Source: Candidatus Latescibacterota bacterium (lineage in GTDB: Bacteria > Latescibacterota > UBA2968). Taken from it: 64,000 nucleotides of DNA. This document shows positions 15,756 through 25,833 of this stretch, one piece after another. The DNA lies in the NCBI GenBank assembly GCA_022823725.1, contig JAJEHL010000021.1, forward strand, positions 1 to 64,000. Reading direction: 5' to 3'. The translations under genes and the position numbers were made by a program. Positions within the stretch are counted from its first letter, which is position 1; the number at the start of each line of letters is the position of its first letter. The notes beneath the pieces are model-generated. The model saw only the letters and a program-made list of their open reading frames with translations. It searched no databases and had not been told where the DNA came from.

Positions 15756-18695
15756 ATGCGTTTATGTCTTCTGTTTGTCCTCTTGTGTTTATCTTCATCC
15801 GTCTTTGCCCAGGAGAAAAAACCGTTGAATCACGACGCGTACGAAGTGTGGAATCGCACGCGTGCCAGCAATATTTCCGACAACGGACAATGGGCTTTTC
15901 TCTCCGTCGGCCCGGATGAAAAAGACACCGAACTCCGCATCATGAGCCTTGCGGATGACCGCTCTTACGCGATACCGCGCGGAGAAACCATTCGATTCAC
16001 AAAAGACTCGCGTTATATCGTCACCCTCATCAAAGCCTTTAAAGACTCGGTAAAACAGGCAAAACGCGACAAGAAAAAACCCGAAGAATCGCCCAAAGAC
16101 TCCATTGGCATCATCACCCTTGCCACGGGAGACATCTTTAAAGCCGCGCGCGTCAAATCCTTCAAACTGCCCAAAGAAAACGGAGGATGGGTCGCCTATT
16201 TGTTGGAAAAAGAAATCGCAAAAAAAGACAGTACAGCGAACAAAAAGAAAAAAGAAAAAATACCCGAACCTGAAAAAGAAACGCCTGAACCCGAAAAACA
16301 GCCCGAACAAAAACCCGGACCTGAAGAAACCAAAAAAGAAGAACCCAAAGACAGCAAAAAGAAAAAACGCAAAAAAGCCGAAGGCACCACACTCGTTCTC
16401 CGCAACCTCCAGACCAGTGCTGAAACGCGGTATAACCACGTAATCTCCTACGCCTTCACAGAAAGCGGTTCGTATCTCATTTTTGCCGCAGCCAACAAAG
16501 ACAGCACAGCCGACGGCATCTATGCCATTCGCACCAGCACGGGCGACACCACAGCCATACTCACGGGCGCGGGTGATTACAAAAAGATCACCACCGACGA
16601 ATCCAGCCTCCATCTCGCATTTATTGCCAACCGCGACAGCTTTAACGCAGAGCAACAGGAATACGCCCTCTATTACTGGCCCATTGGCTCGCGCAATAAG
16701 GCAAAAAAAATCGCCCGATCTGGAACAAAGGGCATACCACCGGACTGGTGGATCAGCGAACACGCCAACCTCTCCTTTTCCAAAGATGGCAAGCGCCTCT
16801 TCTTCGGTACCGCACCCAGACCAGAAACAGAAGAGGAGGACGACACGCCCGACGACGAAAAAGTCGCAGTTGATATCTGGAACTGGAAAGACCCCTACCT
16901 CCAACCCATGCAACTCAAAGATGCCAAAGAGGAACGCGAACGCACTTATCGCGCCGTCTTTCACCTCAACAATGGCAAAATCGTTCAACTCGCCACAGAA
17001 ACCATCCCCGATATTCGCCTGGGAAGCGAGGGCAATGCCGATGTCGCGGTAGGCACTTCGATTCTTCCCTATCGACAACTTATCTCCTGGGATTCGCCAG
17101 CTTATTACGACAGCTATTTGATCGACATAAAAACCGGTGAAGCAACGCGCGTACTCACCAAAATGCAGACGCGCCCCACCCTCTCACCCGAATCCAACTA
17201 CATCTACTGGTGGGATCGCACCCAGAAAAACTGGTATGTTCAGCATGTCAAAAATTTTATCCGCGTTAACATCAGCAGAAATATCCCCCATCCTGTTCAC
17301 AACGAATTGCACGACTGGCCGTATCCACCCAGCGCACACGGCAATGCCGGATGGACAAAAGGCGACAAAGAATTTCTCATATACGACCGCTACGATATCT
17401 GGCTCACCGATCCCAACGGGCGCAAAGCACCCGTCAACATCACCGAAGGGATTGGGCGCGAGACTGAAACGCGCTTTCGATATGTAAGCCTCGATCCCGA
17501 AGAACGGGCACGCGATCCCAAAGCCGATTTGCTCTTGTCGGGTTTCAATCTCAAAACCAAAGCCATGGGCTACTATCGGGATCGCCTTAAAAGCACCGAC
17601 AAACCCGCTGAACTCATCGCGCGCGACAAACGGTTTTCCAATCTCCAAAAAGCCAAAGACGCCGACGTCCTCCTCTTCAGACAATCCTCTTTTGAAGAAT
17701 ATCCCGATCTCTGGGCAACTGACCTCGATTTTCAGAATGCACAAAAAATAAGCGACGTCAATCCGCAACAAAAAGACTACCTTTGGGGCACCGCCGAACT
17801 CGTCGAATGGGCCTCGCTCGACGGCAACCTCCTGCAGGGCATTCTCTACAAACCCGAAAATTTCGATCCCACCCAGAAATATCCCATGCTGGTCTATTTC
17901 TATGAAAAAATGTCCCATCGGCTACACGCCCATCGAGCACCAGGAGCCTCGGGTGGCTCAATAAATTTCCCATTTTACGTCAGCCGTGGGTATCTGATCT
18001 TTATCCCGGATATCCCCTACAAAGTCGGCTTCCCCGGCGAAAGTGCCGTCAACGCCGTTGTCTCTGGCGTGACACACCTCATAAATCGGGGATTTGTCAA
18101 TCCCGACCGAATTGGCGTGCAGGGCCACAGTTGGGGCGGCTATCAAATCGCCTATATGATCACCCGAACCAGCATATTTCGGGCAGCCGAAGCTGGCGCA
18201 CCCGTCTCAAACATGATCAGTGCGTACGGCGGCATTCGCTGGGCTTCGGGACTGAGCCGCATGATGCAATACGAAAAAAGCCAGAGTCGCATCGGTGGTT
18301 CGCTCTGGGAAGCCCCCACGCGATTTATCGAAAACTCACCCATCTTCTGGGCAGACAAAATTCAAACGCCTTTGCTCATCTTGCACAACGACGACGACGG
18401 CGCAGTACCCTGGTATCAGGGCATCGAACTCTTTGTTGCCCTGCGCCGCCTGGGCAAACCCGCATGGCTCGTCAATTACAATGGAGAGGCGCACGGCATA
18501 CGCAAACACCACAACCGCAAAGATTGGAGCATTCGCCTGCAACAATTCTTTGACCACTATCTCAAAGACGCCCCCGCACCTGTATGGATGAGCGCGGGTA
18601 TTCCCGCCGTGGAAAAAGGGAAGACACTCGGATTGGAATTGGAAAAGAAAAAATCAAAAGCATCCACAGATGAACGCAGGGATGAACGCAGATAA
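15756..18695 (+). CDS. Prolyl-oligopeptidase-family (S9) serine peptidase, secreted
   Basis: A 979-residue protein with a Sec signal peptide (residues 1-19, ending VFA before QEKK). A beta-propeller region is followed by a C-terminal alpha/beta-hydrolase domain. Catalytic Ser lies in GHSWGG (~792), Asp in HNDDDGAVPW (~879) and His in GEAHGIRKH (~912). The protease cleaves oligopeptides, probably in the periplasm. An unusual insertion near residues 150-208 is made almost only of Lys, Glu and Pro and looks like a flexible linker within the propeller. The ATG at 15756 is preferred, with GAGAGG before it; longer versions would remove the signal peptide. Confidence 0.88.
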   Translation: MRLCLLFVLLCLSSSVFAQEKKPLNHDAYEVWNRTRASNISDNGQWAFLSVGPDEKDTELRIMSLADDRSYAIPRGETIRFTKDSRYIVTLIKAFKDSVKQAKRDKKKPEESPKDSIGIITLATGDIFKAARVKSFKLPKENGGWVAYLLEKEIAKKDSTANKKKKEKIPEPEKETPEPEKQPEQKPGPEETKKEEPKDSKKKKRKKAEGTTLVLRNLQTSAETRYNHVISYAFTESGSYLIFAAANKDSTADGIYAIRTSTGDTTAILTGAGDYKKITTDESSLHLAFIANRDSFNAEQQEYALYYWPIGSRNKAKKIARSGTKGIPPDWWISEHANLSFSKDGKRLFFGTAPRPETEEEDDTPDDEKVAVDIWNWKDPYLQPMQLKDAKEERERTYRAVFHLNNGKIVQLATETIPDIRLGSEGNADVAVGTSILPYRQLISWDSPAYYDSYLIDIKTGEATRVLTKMQTRPTLSPESNYIYWWDRTQKNWYVQHVKNFIRVNISRNIPHPVHNELHDWPYPPSAHGNAGWTKGDKEFLIYDRYDIWLTDPNGRKAPVNITEGIGRETETRFRYVSLDPEERARDPKADLLLSGFNLKTKAMGYYRDRLKSTDKPAELIARDKRFSNLQKAKDADVLLFRQSSFEEYPDLWATDLDFQNAQKISDVNPQQKDYLWGTAELVEWASLDGNLLQGILYKPENFDPTQKYPMLVYFYEKMSHRLHAHRAPGASGGSINFPFYVSRGYLIFIPDIPYKVGFPGESAVNAVVSGVTHLINRGFVNPDRIGVQGHSWGGYQIAYMITRTSIFRAAEAGAPVSNMISAYGGIRWASGLSRMMQYEKSQSRIGGSLWEAPTRFIENSPIFWADKIQTPLLILHNDDDGAVPWYQGIELFVALRRLGKPAWLVNYNGEAHGIRKHHNRKDWSIRLQQFFDHYLKDAPAPVWMSAGIPAVEKGKTLGLELEKKKSKASTDERRDERR

Positions 18696-18719
18696 AAAGC
18701 GAGAGGAAAGAGGAAAAAC

Positions 18720-19565
18720 GTGAGCGCGGAATTACAAAATCGGGTTGCACTCATAACTGGTGCTGCGCGAGGCATTGGAGCAGCCATAGCACAACACCTA
18801 TCGGATGCGGGGGCGAAAATCGCCATTGCCGACCTGGATGGCGATGGTGCAAAATCAACAGCAAAAACGCTCAAAACGCCCGCAATAGGGCTATCAGCCG
18901 ATGCATCTGATGAAACCGCCATGCGCTCGGCAGCGGATCGGGTTGTTGCCGAACTCGGCTCACTCGATATCCTCGTCAACAATGCGGGCATTGGAGGACC
19001 AGATACAAACGCAGCCAAAGCATCACTGGAAATCCCACTGACGGAATTATCCGTTGACGACTGGGACGCGCATCTACACACCAACCTCCGAACCGCCTTT
19101 GTCTCGTCCAGAGCAGCCATTCCACATCTCAGCCGCGGATCCAGCATCATCAACATCGCATCGATCGCCGCGTTAATGCCCAGCGTTTCCATGCCGGCTT
19201 ATGGCGCGGCCAAAGCTGGCGTGATTCATCTAACAAAAACCTTAGCCAGCCAACTCGCGGGACGCGGGATCAGAGTCAACGCAATATGTCCCGGCTACCT
19301 CTGGACGCGCGCATGGGAAATGATCGCATCTCAAATTAAAAACAACAACCCGGCATACAAGGAATATACCGCAAGAGAAATTTTTGAAGATGTAATCCGC
19401 AACAGCGTGCCTCTGGGAACCGAACAAACCCCCGAGGATGTGGGCCACATGGTCGTCTTTTTGGCGAGCGACAAAGGGAAAAATATCACCGGACAGGCAC
19501 TCACCATCGATGGCGGTGCCACATTGGGAGGACGAAGAGTAAAATCAGCAGATAACGATCAGTAG
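18720..19565 (+). CDS. Short-chain dehydrogenase/reductase
   Basis: A 281-residue classical SDR. The cofactor motif TGAARGIG is at residues 13-20, NNAG(IG) near 88, the catalytic Ser in NIASIAAL, Tyr-Lys in YGAAKAG near 161-165, and the C-terminal TGQALTIDGG. It would reduce or oxidise a small alcohol or sugar with NAD(P). The start is a GTG preceded by a purine-rich site (GAGGAAAG). It lies 24 bases after the S9 peptidase gene. The substrate is unknown. Confidence 0.87.
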   Translation: MSAELQNRVALITGAARGIGAAIAQHLSDAGAKIAIADLDGDGAKSTAKTLKTPAIGLSADASDETAMRSAADRVVAELGSLDILVNNAGIGGPDTNAAKASLEIPLTELSVDDWDAHLHTNLRTAFVSSRAAIPHLSRGSSIINIASIAALMPSVSMPAYGAAKAGVIHLTKTLASQLAGRGIRVNAICPGYLWTRAWEMIASQIKNNNPAYKEYTAREIFEDVIRNSVPLGTEQTPEDVGHMVVFLASDKGKNITGQALTIDGGATLGGRRVKSADNDQ

Positions 19566-19630
19566 AACCCACCTACTGCATCGCGGTATAAGTCAGGCCT
19601 CATATAGAAATGCACAGCAAAACCTTCTGG

Positions 19631-19655
19631 ATTGCGGCTAAAACCCTGCCGCAAT
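19631..19655. repeat. REP-like palindrome
   Basis: ATTGCGGC and GCCGCAAT form a perfect 8-bp stem around a 9-base loop, flanked by TTCTGG on the left and GACAA on the right. The CTGGATT...AATGACA frame resembles dispersed palindromic repeats found in many bacterial genomes. It sits in the 165-base gap before the DUF3500 gene. Confidence 0.45.
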
Positions 19656-19730
19656 GACAATCGCAAGTAAGATTGATATAGGTAGCTTCTTTTGCCGCGA
19701 TGCACTACACATTCACAAGGAGTTGAGAAC

Positions 19731-20711
19731 ATGAACCTCGAAGAACTTTATACTCAGATTGACACAGCCAAGCGCATGGCCGATGCTGCCACGGCATTTT
19801 TGGCATCGCTCCGTCCCGATCAGGCGGCGACCGCGCAACTGGGCTTTGGCGATGAAAATGCAAGACAGGACTGGCACTACATCCCGCGCGACCGATTGGG
19901 CCTCGCGCTCAAAGACATGGAAGCCCACCAGCGCGACAAAGCATTTGCCCTGCTCGATACCGGACTGAGCGAACAGGCGCGCACCAAAGCCAGAACAATC
20001 ATCAATCTGGAACCCATCCTCGCCGAAGTAGAAGGTCCCAGACGGCGGTTTCCGCGCGATCCCGATCTTTACAACCTCGTCATCTTTGGCACGCCCGGCA
20101 GTGACACCACATGGAGTTGGCGTTTTGAAGGCCACCACGTCTCGGTCAATTACACCATTGTCAACGGCACACTCGTCGCACCTACCCCCGTCTTCTTCGG
20201 CTCCAATCCCGCACAGGTTCGGCACGGCGAACACGAAGGGTTGCGCGCCCTCAACGAAGAAGAAGACCTTGCCCGCGACTTACTCGCCTCTCTGGACGGC
20301 GACCAAAAAAGAGTGGCAATCATCAGTGCCGAAGCCCCAGCAGACATCATCACCCGCAATGTTCCCCAGGTAAATGATGAAGTCCACATTGAGGGTCTGC
20401 AACTCAAGGACATGACCGCATCGCAACGCGAAGTCGTCACTGCACTCATCGATGTATATATTACCCGTTTACCCGAAAATATAGCAGAAGCCCAGCGTGC
20501 AAACCTCACCTCACTTGACACGGCTGCATTCGCCTGGGCTGGCGGTATTAATCGCGGCGAAGGCCACTACTATCGCGTGCTCGGCTCCACCTTCCTCGCC
20601 GAATACGACTGCACCCAGGACGAGGCCAATCACATCCACGCAGTCTGGCGCGACCTGACCAATGACTTTGGCAGCGATATTCTCAAGCAACACTATCGGG
20701 ATAGTCATTGA
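19731..20711 (+). CDS. DUF3500-family protein
   Basis: A 326-residue cytoplasmic-looking protein with DUF3500 features: a helical N-terminus (RPDQAATAQLGF), then WHYIPRDRLGL, a central FGTPGSDTTWSWRFEGHH, and FFGSNPAQVRHGEHEGLRAL. The family is widespread in environmental bacteria but has no assigned activity. The ATG at 19731 is fixed by AAGGAG 8 bases upstream; no signal peptide is present. It stands alone with the nucleotidyltransferase gene 25 bases downstream. Confidence 0.8.
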   Translation: MNLEELYTQIDTAKRMADAATAFLASLRPDQAATAQLGFGDENARQDWHYIPRDRLGLALKDMEAHQRDKAFALLDTGLSEQARTKARTIINLEPILAEVEGPRRRFPRDPDLYNLVIFGTPGSDTTWSWRFEGHHVSVNYTIVNGTLVAPTPVFFGSNPAQVRHGEHEGLRALNEEEDLARDLLASLDGDQKRVAIISAEAPADIITRNVPQVNDEVHIEGLQLKDMTASQREVVTALIDVYITRLPENIAEAQRANLTSLDTAAFAWAGGINRGEGHYYRVLGSTFLAEYDCTQDEANHIHAVWRDLTNDFGSDILKQHYRDSH

Positions 20712-20736
20712 GAGAATTAGTAGTCGGGAGAACTTT

Positions 20737-21453
20737 ATGCAAGCAGTTGTGCTGTTAGCCGGCAAGGGCACGCGGATGGCGATGGATTATGGGGGACCGA
20801 AGCACTTATTGCCGGTAGCGGGAAAGCCCGTAGTGGAGCACGCGCTGGATCGATTGCCGTGCGAGATACGCGAACTTGTATTCATTGTAGGAGGACCGCA
20901 CGAAGAGGCGATTCGCCAGCACTTTTCAGATGGTGCGTATGGAGGGCGACGCATTGTCTTTCTCGTTCAGAAAGAGCCATTGGGTATTGCCCATGCATTT
21001 CGAGTCGCTGCACCTGCAATCACCGGGCGGTGGCTCGGAATGGTTGGCGATGATATTTTTGGGCCGCGCAGCCTTCAAAAACTCGTCCAACAGCGGGACC
21101 TATCTCTAATTGGTTCGCGTGTGGCGAATCCTCAAAATTTTGGGGTTCTGGCGACGGATCATAGCGGATACCTCACGCGCGCCATCGAAAAGCCCCAGAC
21201 GTTTATTTCAGATTTGGTTTGGAACGGCGCAATGGTCATGGACAGAGATTTCTTTGACGCGAAAATCGCGCCATCCGCACGCGGCGAATACGAAACGCCC
21301 GATGTATGGATGAAACTGATTGCAGCAGGCCGAAAAATTAAAGTGATCGAAGCTGATTTTTGGCTGCCAATTAACGATAAGCAACAACTTGAGGAAGCCG
21401 AAAAATTACTCGGCTGTCAGAAATCAAACAACCCGGGAAAACAGCATGGCTAA
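20737..21453 (+). CDS. Sugar-phosphate nucleotidyltransferase
   Basis: A 238-residue NTP_transferase-type protein. The N-terminal signature LLAGKGTRM is followed by GPKHLLPVAGKPVVEHAL, the usual nucleotide- and sugar-phosphate-binding loop of GlmU/RfbA-like enzymes. GMVGDDIFGP near residue 105 supplies the metal-binding Asp. It would join NTP and a sugar phosphate to an NDP-sugar. The ATG at 20737 follows GGGAGAACTTT. The 3' end overlaps ettA by 8 bases in ATGGCTAA. The specific sugar is unknown. Confidence 0.82.
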   Translation: MQAVVLLAGKGTRMAMDYGGPKHLLPVAGKPVVEHALDRLPCEIRELVFIVGGPHEEAIRQHFSDGAYGGRRIVFLVQKEPLGIAHAFRVAAPAITGRWLGMVGDDIFGPRSLQKLVQQRDLSLIGSRVANPQNFGVLATDHSGYLTRAIEKPQTFISDLVWNGAMVMDRDFFDAKIAPSARGEYETPDVWMKLIAAGRKIKVIEADFWLPINDKQQLEEAEKLLGCQKSNNPGKQHG

Positions 21454-23125
21454 TGAGCCAAACAAAATCATCTATTCGATGGTGCGCGTGAGCAAATACA
21501 TCGACAAAAAACCCATCATCGAAGACATCTCTCTTTCCTATTTTTACGGCGCAAAAATCGGCGTACTCGGCCTGAATGGCGCGGGTAAAAGCACACTGTT
21601 GCGCATCCTTGCTGGTGTAGATGAAAAATTCAATGGCGAAACCCACCTCGCGCCTGGCCACACCATAGGGTATTTGGAACAAGAACCCCGCCTTGAACCG
21701 GGCAAAACCGTGCGCGAAATTGTCGAACAAGGCGTACAGAAACAGGTTGACCTCGTAAATGCATACAATGCGCTCAGCGCCAAATTTGCCGAACCCATGT
21801 CCGACGAAGAAATGAATCGTGTAATCGAACAGCAGGGCGAACTTCAAGAAAAGATCGACGCAGAGAACTTATGGGACCTCGATGCGCGTATTGAACAGGC
21901 GATGGATGCTCTGCGTTGTCCACCGGGAGATGCGCGCGTCAATCACCTTTCGGGCGGCGAATGCCGCCGTGTGGCACTTTGCCGACTGCTCCTTTCCAAA
22001 CCCGATATTCTCTTGCTCGACGAGCCGACCAATCACCTCGACGCCGAAACCGTTGGCTGGCTCGAACAGCATTTGCAGCGTTATGCGGGCACCGTCATTG
22101 CCGTCACACACGACCGCTATTTCCTCGACAACGTCGCCGGATGGATCCTCGAACTCGACCGCGGCAAAGGCATACCCTATAAAGGCAACTACTCGTCGTG
22201 GCTCGATCAAAAAGAAAAACGGCTGGCCAGTGAAGCAAACCGGGAAAGCCAGCGTCTAAAAACCCTTGCACGAGAGCGCGAATGGATCAACATGAACCCA
22301 CGCGGGCGACACGCAAAATCCAGAGCGAGGATTACCGCATATAATCAGTTGCTCGATCAGAGTGAAGAAAAAGAACGCGACCTCGAAATTTATATTCCGC
22401 CCGGTCCGCGCCTCGGCGATATTGTCATCGAAGCCCAGGGAGTTTCCAAGGAATATGGCGATACACTCCTCTTTGAAAACCTCTCCTTTTCCCTGCCACC
22501 CGGCGGCATTGTAGGCGTTATTGGGCCCAATGGCGCGGGAAAAACCACCCTCTTTCGCCTCATCACCGGCGAAGAACAGTCCGACGCGGGAACATTCCGC
22601 ATCGGCGACACGGTCAGCCTCGCCTATGTCGAACAAACCCGCGATGTCCTCAACCCCAATCACAATGTGTGGCAAGCCGTCTCAGATGGCGAAGATCTTA
22701 TCACCCTGGGCAACAGGGAAATCAATTCGCGTGCCTATCTCGCACGCTTCAACTTTACTGGAGCCGACCAGCAAAAACCCGTTGGTCAACTCTCTGGCGG
22801 CGAACGCAACCGCGTTCACCTTGCGCGTATCCTCAAAGAAGGTGCCAATGTCATATTGCTGGACGAACCGACAAATGACCTCGACGTAAACACAATGCGC
22901 GCCCTGGAAGACGCCCTTGAAAATTTTGGCGGATGCGCCGTAATCATCTCACACGACCGCTGGTTCCTCGACCGCATTGCCACGCATATCCTCGCCTTTG
23001 AAGGGAATAGTGAAGTCATCTACTTTGACGGAAATTATTCGCAGTACGAAGCAGATCGCAGACGCCGCCTCGGCACCGACGCAGACCAACCCCATCGGAT
23101 TAAATATCGACAATTTACGCGATAG
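21446..23125 (+). CDS. ettA: EttA-type ABC-F translation factor
   Basis: A 559-residue soluble protein with two ABC ATPase domains and no membrane segments. Walker A sites are GLNGAGKST (~42-50) and GPNGAGKTT (~358). Signatures are LSGGECRRVAL and LSGGERNRVHL; Walker B motifs are LLLDEPTNHLD and ILLDEPTNDLD. The length and the ending (HRIKYRQFTR) match EttA, the ABC-F that binds the ribosomal E site and couples translation start to ATP level. Its ATG overlaps the nucleotidyltransferase stop by 8 bases, implying coupled translation though the jobs seem unrelated. Confidence 0.93.
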   Translation: MANEPNKIIYSMVRVSKYIDKKPIIEDISLSYFYGAKIGVLGLNGAGKSTLLRILAGVDEKFNGETHLAPGHTIGYLEQEPRLEPGKTVREIVEQGVQKQVDLVNAYNALSAKFAEPMSDEEMNRVIEQQGELQEKIDAENLWDLDARIEQAMDALRCPPGDARVNHLSGGECRRVALCRLLLSKPDILLLDEPTNHLDAETVGWLEQHLQRYAGTVIAVTHDRYFLDNVAGWILELDRGKGIPYKGNYSSWLDQKEKRLASEANRESQRLKTLAREREWINMNPRGRHAKSRARITAYNQLLDQSEEKERDLEIYIPPGPRLGDIVIEAQGVSKEYGDTLLFENLSFSLPPGGIVGVIGPNGAGKTTLFRLITGEEQSDAGTFRIGDTVSLAYVEQTRDVLNPNHNVWQAVSDGEDLITLGNREINSRAYLARFNFTGADQQKPVGQLSGGERNRVHLARILKEGANVILLDEPTNDLDVNTMRALEDALENFGGCAVIISHDRWFLDRIATHILAFEGNSEVIYFDGNYSQYEADRRRRLGTDADQPHRIKYRQFTR

Positions 23126-23139
23126 AAGGGACACCCACT

Positions 23140-23895
23140 ATGCAACGCATATACAAAACCACGCCCCAGGGCGAACTCGCCATTCACATCTTTGAACCCG
23201 ATACTAACGATCAAACAGCCGCCATTGTCTTCTTCTTTGGCGGTGGCTGGACGGGAGGCAATCCGCAACAATTTTTCCCCCATTGCCAGTATCTCGCAAA
23301 ACGCGGAATATTGGCGGCATCGGCTGAATATCGCATCAAAAGCAAACACAACACCACGCCTTATGAATGTGTAGAAGATGGCAAATCAGCGGTTCGTTGG
23401 CTACGGACACATGCCGATGAACTCAACATCGATCCCAACCGCATCGCTGCGGGAGGTGGATCAGCTGGCGGTCACGTCGGCGCCTGTACAGGTACTGTCC
23501 CCGGACAGGATGCACCCGATGAAGATATGGCGATATCTTCCCAACCCAACGCAATGGTACTCTTTAACCCCGTCGTCGATGTCGCTGGACTAAAACGCCT
23601 CGCCGAACGTTTTCCAAAAGACCCACTGGAAATCTCGCCTTTTCAACACATCTGTGCCAACCTGCCGCCCACCATAATTTTTCACGGCACGGATGACACA
23701 ACCGTCCCTTATGAACAAGCCCAACGCTTCACTAAAGCCATGCGCGAAGCGGGCAATACCTGTGAACTCTGCGCGTACGAAGGCAAAGGACACGGCTTTT
23801 TTAACCACGGCCGTGGCGATGGATTAGACTACGAACGAACCGTCGTGCAAATGGATGACTTTCTCGTGCAATTGGGATATCTGGATCCAAAATGA
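23140..23895 (+). CDS. Alpha/beta hydrolase (BD-FAE/esterase-like)
   Basis: A 251-residue hydrolase. The oxyanion motif is [10 protein letters not shown] near residue 31, the nucleophile Ser in [10 protein letters not shown] near 107, Asp in [14 protein letters not shown] near 185, and His in GKGHGFFN near 215. The family cleaves carboxyl esters or acetylated sugars. No signal peptide is seen. The ATG follows AAGGGACACCCACT. It overlaps sthA by ATGA. The substrate is not assignable. Confidence 0.82.
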   Translation: MQRIYKTTPQGELAIHIFEPDTNDQTAAIVFFFGGGWTGGNPQQFFPHCQYLAKRGILAASAEYRIKSKHNTTPYECVEDGKSAVRWLRTHADELNIDPNRIAAGGGSAGGHVGACTGTVPGQDAPDEDMAISSQPNAMVLFNPVVDVAGLKRLAERFPKDPLEISPFQHICANLPPTIIFHGTDDTTVPYEQAQRFTKAMREAGNTCELCAYEGKGHGFFNHGRGDGLDYERTVVQMDDFLVQLGYLDPK

Positions 23896-25262
23896 CCTGC
23901 GACTACGACATCATCGTAATAGGCACTGGCCCCGGCGGAGAAGGTGCGGCGATGAAATCCGCCAAGGAAGGCAAGCGCGTTGCCGTCATCGACAATTTCA
24001 AAAATGTGGGTGGCAACAGCACGCATAGAGCCACGATTCCGAGCAAAGCATTGCGTCAGTATGTGCAGCAAATCATCGACGCCAATACACATAGCGCAAC
24101 GAGTCTTCCCGAATTGCTCGACCGGGCCGCCGACCTCATCGAAGATCAGGTTGACCTCCGCACGGGCTATTACGAACGCAATGACGTCGATATTATCCTG
24201 GGCCGTGCATCTTTTGTCGATAAACACACCGTCGAAGTCGCGTTGCTCAACGGAGGATCTGAGCACTATACCGCCCGGGGATTTATTATCGCCACCGGGT
24301 CTCGTCCTTATCACCCGCCCGACATTGACTTTTCCCATCCCCGGATTCGCGACAGCGACTCCATCCTGGGCCTCAATGAAACGCCGCGCATCATTACCAT
24401 TTATGGCGCGGGGGTAATCGGCTGCGAATACGCATCCATATTCCGCGGCCTGAATATAAAAGTCAATCTCATCAACAGTCGCAACCAATTGCTCTCCTAT
24501 CTCGACGACGAAATCATCGACGCCCTCAGTTATCATCTCAGCCAAAACGGCGTACGTATTCGCCACAACGAAGAATACGACCGCGTTGAAGCCAACGACA
24601 AAGAAGCGCGCGTATTTCTGAAATCCAACAAACAAATTGTCAGCGATATCCTCCTCTGGGCAGAGGGTCGAACAGGAAACTCGGACAACATAGGATTGGA
24701 AAATATCGGAATCGAGACCGATGAACGCGGCTCCATTCTCATCAACGACGCGTACCAAACACTCGCCCAACCCCATATTTACGCTGTTGGTGATGTCGTC
24801 GGTTTTCCCAGTTTGGCAAGTGCAGCTTACGATCAAGGACGGTTTGCCGCCACCCATCTCATCTTTGGCGAATGCGAACAACGCCTCGTAGAAGACATCC
24901 CCACGGGCATATACACCATTCCCGAAATCAGTTCTATCGGATTTACCGAAAAAGAATTGACAGCCCAAAAAATCCCCTACGAAGTGGGGCACGCCTACTT
25001 TCGCCATATCGCGCGGGCACAGCTAACGGGAAGGCTCACCGGCATGCTCAAAATTATCTTTCATCGCGAAACCCTTGAAATTTTGGGCATCCACTGTTTT
25101 GGCTCTCAGGCATCTGAAATCATCCATATTGGACAAGCCATTATGGCACAAGAAGGTGAGGCCAATACACTCATGTACTTCATCAACACCACCTTCAATT
25201 ATCCCACAATGGCCGAGGCCTATCGCGTTGCCGCGCTCAATGGAATTAACAGAGTAAAATAA
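23892..25262 (+). CDS. sthA: Soluble (Si-specific) NAD(P)+ transhydrogenase
   Basis: A 456-residue flavoprotein close to E. coli SthA in length. The FAD motif is [10 protein letters not shown] (11-20). The region equivalent to the redox-Cys segment reads [17 protein letters not shown], where dihydrolipoamide dehydrogenases have a CxxxxC pair; its absence plus IPSKALR is diagnostic for SthA. The NAD domain starts at [14 protein letters not shown]. It transfers hydride between NADPH and NAD to balance cofactor pools. Translational coupling to the hydrolase gene (ATGA) is seen. Confidence 0.92.
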   Translation: MTCDYDIIVIGTGPGGEGAAMKSAKEGKRVAVIDNFKNVGGNSTHRATIPSKALRQYVQQIIDANTHSATSLPELLDRAADLIEDQVDLRTGYYERNDVDIILGRASFVDKHTVEVALLNGGSEHYTARGFIIATGSRPYHPPDIDFSHPRIRDSDSILGLNETPRIITIYGAGVIGCEYASIFRGLNIKVNLINSRNQLLSYLDDEIIDALSYHLSQNGVRIRHNEEYDRVEANDKEARVFLKSNKQIVSDILLWAEGRTGNSDNIGLENIGIETDERGSILINDAYQTLAQPHIYAVGDVVGFPSLASAAYDQGRFAATHLIFGECEQRLVEDIPTGIYTIPEISSIGFTEKELTAQKIPYEVGHAYFRHIARAQLTGRLTGMLKIIFHRETLEILGIHCFGSQASEIIHIGQAIMAQEGEANTLMYFINTTFNYPTMAEAYRVAALNGINRVK

Positions 25263-25354
25263 AAGTGCGTATTCGCACAACTTGCCCTATATTTACGCCA
25301 ACATTTAATTGCCCTCGCAGGGCACAACTTGTAACCTTTTTTTTGGAGACTCTC

Positions 25355-25771
25355 ATGGCCGACCAGTTGCCACTCGATCAGATCCAGGTTGATCAACAAA
25401 ACCTCTATCGAGAAGAATCCATCACCGATTTGCGCGTCGCCACAATTCGGCGCCTGATCCCCATCAACACCGATGGCACAGACGACACAAGTCGTCCCGT
25501 CCAATACATCGGCTCCACACAGATCATATCTCAAATGGGGCCTCTGCCAATCTCAGCACCTATTGAAGCAGCTTCGCTTCAAGAAGCAATAGAAAAATTT
25601 CCCCAGGCCATCAAAGATGCCGTTGATCAAATGGTTGAAGAGGCCAAAGAATACCGCCGTCAGGAATCTTCTCGCATCGTCGTTCCCGGCACAATGCCCG
25701 GCGGCCTGCCCGGACAGGGAGGCAGCCCAGGAGCGGGCGGTCCACCAAGCGGTGGCATCATCTCAAGCTGA
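25355..25771 (+). CDS. Small protein of unknown function
   Basis: A 138-residue protein with no membrane segment. Residues 1-75 contain a probable beta-rich region (ITDLRVATIRRLIP, VQYIGSTQIIS). A helix with Glu and Lys (about 75-105) follows, and then a Gly/Pro-rich tail (about residue 113 onward). I do not recognise a named family. The ATG follows TTTTTTTTGGAGACTCTC, a strong site. A hairpin (25790-25823) closes the gene. Confidence 0.65.
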   Translation: MADQLPLDQIQVDQQNLYREESITDLRVATIRRLIPINTDGTDDTSRPVQYIGSTQIISQMGPLPISAPIEAASLQEAIEKFPQAIKDAVDQMVEEAKEYRRQESSRIVVPGTMPGGLPGQGGSPGAGGPPSGGIISS

Positions 25772-25789
25772 TCAAGTAGATATAAAAAA

Positions 25790-25823
25790 TTAAAGCCGCG
25801 AGTGCATCTTCTCGCGGCTTTAA
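25790..25823 (+). terminator. Long perfect hairpin between the small protein and the dienelactone hydrolase gene
   Basis: TTAAAGCCGCGAG (25790-25802) pairs without mismatch with CTCGCGGCTTTAA (25811-25823) over an 8-base loop. It lies 19 bases after the stop and 10 bases before the next ATG. There is no downstream U-run on the + strand, but the T-rich arm can serve as one. It probably separates the two transcription units. Confidence 0.65.
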
Positions 25824-25833
25824 GGATAACGCC

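Noticed and set aside
15795-17078. 427-codon minus-strand frame rich in Phe
   Set aside because: It is the mirror of the Lys/Glu-rich part of the S9 peptidase (AAA/GAA codons give Phe on the other strand), not a gene.
23829-25007. 392-codon minus-strand frame
   Set aside because: Antisense to sthA, which has complete FAD and NAD motifs and coupled start.
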